Positions 4,992 through 7,246 of a stretch of 7,246 bases of DNA are shown here, in pieces. Both the position numbers and the translations under genes were made by a program. The notes beneath the pieces are model-generated. The model did not search any database and was not told where the DNA came from. It was given only the letters and a program-made list of their open reading frames with translations. This DNA is from an uncultured Oscillospiraceae bacterium. Its GTDB lineage: Bacteria; Bacillota; Clostridia; Oscillospirales; Oscillospiraceae. The stretch's first letter is position 1; every line of letters begins with the position of its first letter. The DNA is taken from positions 1 through 7,246 of the forward strand of contig CAKTED010000073.1 in NCBI GenBank assembly GCA_934546725.1. Reading direction: 5' to 3'.

Positions 4992-7246
4992 ATGAGAAAT
5001 CTCAAGAAGTTGCTCTCTCTGGTTCTCGCTGTTGCAATGCTCGCAAGCTTTTGCGTAGTCGGCGCTTCCGCAGCGGACACCTATTCCGAGACGACTAAGT
5101 ATCCTGAGGCTGCCGCCGTTGTCACCAGCGAAGAAGTTGGCGTTATCGACGGCTTCGAGGACGGCACCATGCGTTATGACGCTGCCGTTACCCGTGAGCA
5201 GGCTGCTGCTATCATCTGCAGAATCCTGCTTGGCACCGAAACTGCTGCTAAGCTCAGCACCGCTACCGCTCCCTTCACTGATGTTGCTGCAAACCGCTGG
5301 TCTGCTCCCTACATCGCCTACCTGAAGAACCACGGCATTGTTTCTGGTGTTACCGACACCACCTTCAATCCCACCGGTGCTGTCACCGGCCTTCAGTTCG
5401 CAAAGATGCTCCTCAGCGCTGCCGGTTACGGCGTAAACGGCGAGTATGACGGAGCAAGCTGGGACATCAACACCATCACCGATGCCAATGCCCACAATGT
5501 CTTTGCTGACACCCAGGCTGCTGACCTCGCTGCGGGCGCTACCCGCGAGGAGTGCATGCTCTACGCGTTCAACGCCATGACCAAGATGCCTGTTGTCAAG
5601 TACAACAAGACCTTCGAGTCCTATTACACCGGCACCAGCGCTCTTGATCCCGTAAACGGCGACGTTGATCCCACTCAGACCGGCAAGAACGCTCCCTATG
5701 CCTACACCATGGCTTATGCAAACTTCAAGCTGTATCAGACCACCGGTAAGGGCAACGATGATTTCGGCCGTCCCAGCACCAACTGGGTCGTAAACGGCAC
5801 CACCATTGCTGAGAACATCGCCAACGAGGTTCCCACCGCAACCTTCACTGGTGCGGCCTATTCCGCAAACCTCTACACCGCTCTTGGCAAGACCATTGTC
5901 AAGAACCTCAACGCTCACAAGGATAACATCACTGTTTACGTTGACGGCGACGCTGGCGTAATTAATACATCCAAGTGGGCAGACATCAAGTCCGGCGAGT
6001 TCACCAACCAGTTCGCTTTCGCGGGCGCTACCACTGAGCTTTACGCTTCCTATGACGATGACTCCGCCAGCGCAACCTATGGTCAGTATTTCCTCACCAT
6101 CGTTGTCTCCTATGAGCACATCGGCAAGGTGACCAAGGCTACCACTTCCGCTCTTACCATTGATGGCAAGCTTACCGCTTCCGCTGAGAGCCTTGACATC
6201 AAGGGTATCGCGAAGAATGACTATGTCATCTACACTATCGGAAAGGCCAACGACGCGAAGAATGCTGCCGTTGCCACTGTTGCCAAGGCTGACTACATCA
6301 CCGGTACCTACACCGGTACCAACGCTATGCTCCAGGCTGTTATCGACGGCAAGGCATACACCGCTTCCAACGTAAACGACGGTGTTTACTCCGCGCTTAA
6401 ATGGACCCTCACGCTTGACACCGCTTACAAGATCTACACCGACAGCCTCGGCAACATCCTCAAGGCTGAGGTTTATGATGATGCTGCGGCTACCAACAAC
6501 TATCAGTACCTCTATGTTACCGGCGCTGAGGTTCAGCCCTTCACCGGCAGCATTCTCAACGGCAAGGAAGCCAAGGTTGCACTGAGTGTTGTTTATCCTG
6601 CTGGCGGTGCCGATGTTGTTTATTATGCTGTTAAGTACTCCGCTTCCAAGTATCAGAGCGAGGCTGGCGGCTACTACATCACTCTCGACGGCAAGGACGT
6701 TGCCGTAACCAGGGATCTTAAGGTCAACGCTGGCTGGTATGCATTTACCAAAAACGATGCAGGCAATGTGACCCTCAAGGGCTTCGGTGCCATTAGCACC
6801 GCAGCTACGACTGACAGCGTAAAGCTCGTTCCCGGCAGAGCTACCGTCGGTATCGACGGCTTCACTGCCAACAGCAAGACCGTTCTCAACGTTGTTGACA
6901 TCAAGGGTAATGTTGCTACCTACACTGGTATTACCAACTTCCCGACTCTGACCGGAACCAACGTGCTTTACACCTATACTCCCAACAAGATCATTTCCAC
7001 CATTAACGTTTACACCGGTACTGATGCTGTTAAGACCACTGTCAACTATGCACTCTGCATGTCTGGTGCTGGCAGCACGTCTGCAGGCAACAGATATGTC
7101 ATGTATTTTGGCGGCAAGGCCGAGACCATCACCGTTGACACCGTTCTTGCTACAGGTGTTGTTTACAACCTGACTCTGACCAACGGCGAGTACAGCGCCG
7201 ACGCTGTCGGAGCCTACAAGGCAACCGGTGCCACGAACGATAAGGG
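4992..7246 (+). CDS. Secreted S-layer-homology (SLH) domain surface protein (partial, 3' end outside window)
   Basis: The first 751 codons are open with no stop. Residues 1-27 are a Sec signal peptide: basic MRNLKK, a hydrophobic core, and a likely cut after ASA. SLH domain 1 (about 38-81) carries VIDGFEDGT and the ligand-type motif TREQ (67-70). SLH domain 2 (about 95-146) has FTDVAANRWSAPYIAYLKNH and GIVSGVTDTTFNP, with TGLQ (132-135) in place of TRxE. A degenerate third copy (about 170-198) keeps FADTQ and TREE (184-187). SLH domains hold proteins to cell-wall polysaccharide. The rest, about 200-751, is Thr/Ala/Tyr/Gly-rich and beta-like, with short units such as YKIYTDSLGNILKAEVYDD (479-497) and VIDGKAYTAS; I recognise no enzyme. 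Cysteine is scarce (C76, C188, C689 after the signal). Codons favour GCT, ACC, GGC and ATC, and I read no ATA, unlike lepA. It is probably an abundant S-layer or surface protein. Confidence 0.93.
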   Translation, partial: MRNLKKLLSLVLAVAMLASFCVVGASAADTYSETTKYPEAAAVVTSEEVGVIDGFEDGTMRYDAAVTREQAAAIICRILLGTETAAKLSTATAPFTDVAANRWSAPYIAYLKNHGIVSGVTDTTFNPTGAVTGLQFAKMLLSAAGYGVNGEYDGASWDINTITDANAHNVFADTQAADLAAGATREECMLYAFNAMTKMPVVKYNKTFESYYTGTSALDPVNGDVDPTQTGKNAPYAYTMAYANFKLYQTTGKGNDDFGRPSTNWVVNGTTIAENIANEVPTATFTGAAYSANLYTALGKTIVKNLNAHKDNITVYVDGDAGVINTSKWADIKSGEFTNQFAFAGATTELYASYDDDSASATYGQYFLTIVVSYEHIGKVTKATTSALTIDGKLTASAESLDIKGIAKNDYVIYTIGKANDAKNAAVATVAKADYITGTYTGTNAMLQAVIDGKAYTASNVNDGVYSALKWTLTLDTAYKIYTDSLGNILKAEVYDDAAATNNYQYLYVTGAEVQPFTGSILNGKEAKVALSVVYPAGGADVVYYAVKYSASKYQSEAGGYYITLDGKDVAVTRDLKVNAGWYAFTKNDAGNVTLKGFGAISTAATTDSVKLVPGRATVGIDGFTANSKTVLNVVDIKGNVATYTGITNFPTLTGTNVLYTYTPNKIISTINVYTGTDAVKTTVNYALCMSGAGSTSAGNRYVMYFGGKAETITVDTVLATGVVYNLTLTNGEYSADAVGAYKATGATNDK

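Noticed and set aside
4971..6119. 382-codon open frame on the minus strand opposite the SLH gene
   Set aside because: It is the reverse shadow of the strongly biased GCT/ACC/GGC codons. It gives a Gly/Val/Ser-rich string without start signals, while the plus strand has signal peptide, SLH domains and a ribosome site.

Overview
The window looks like chromosomal DNA of a low-to-moderate G+C Gram-positive bacterium. The best guess is an anaerobic gut-type clostridium (Oscillospiraceae/Ruminococcaceae-like). The reasons are consensus AGGAGG ribosome sites, TTGACA/TATAAT-type promoters, a TTG start, a ferredoxin-linked aldo/keto reductase, a Firmicutes-style LexA-like operator and a large S-layer-homology (SLH) surface protein. 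The taxonomic call is inference from gene style only. I see no tRNA, rRNA, CRISPR array or insertion sequence.

Layout. (1) Positions 1-29 hold the first codons of a minus-strand gene that leaves the window. It sits just after a strong hairpin terminator (60-105). (2) 146-805 minus encodes a six-helix PAP2-family membrane phosphatase, with a LexA-like operator candidate upstream. (3) 974-1075 plus is a possible 33-residue small protein with its own promoter and ribosome site. (4) 1078-2094 minus encodes an aldo/keto reductase with a C-terminal two-cluster ferredoxin domain. (5) Divergent from it, 2276-2806 plus encodes an XRE-type repressor that starts at TTG, and its stop codon abuts the ATG of lepA (elongation factor 4, 2807-4612). 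(6) 4613-4991 has no gene. It holds a hairpin after lepA, a promoter and a long structured mRNA leader. (7) 4992 to the window end is the first 751 codons of a secreted SLH-domain protein, probably an abundant S-layer or surface protein.

How the parts relate. The reductase and the repressor share a 181-base divergent control region containing two good promoters, and the repressor side is folded into a long inverted repeat (2213-2279) that spans promoter, ribosome site and start codon. Repressor and lepA are almost certainly one transcript. The SLH gene is a separate, probably highly expressed unit, judged from its leader, near-perfect ribosome site and biased codon choice. Most genes belong to known families. 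The less ordinary material is in the control regions: the 2213-2279 inverted repeat, the SLH leader, the LexA-like sites, and the hairpins at 60-105 and 4644-4670. I found no clear new multi-gene system.
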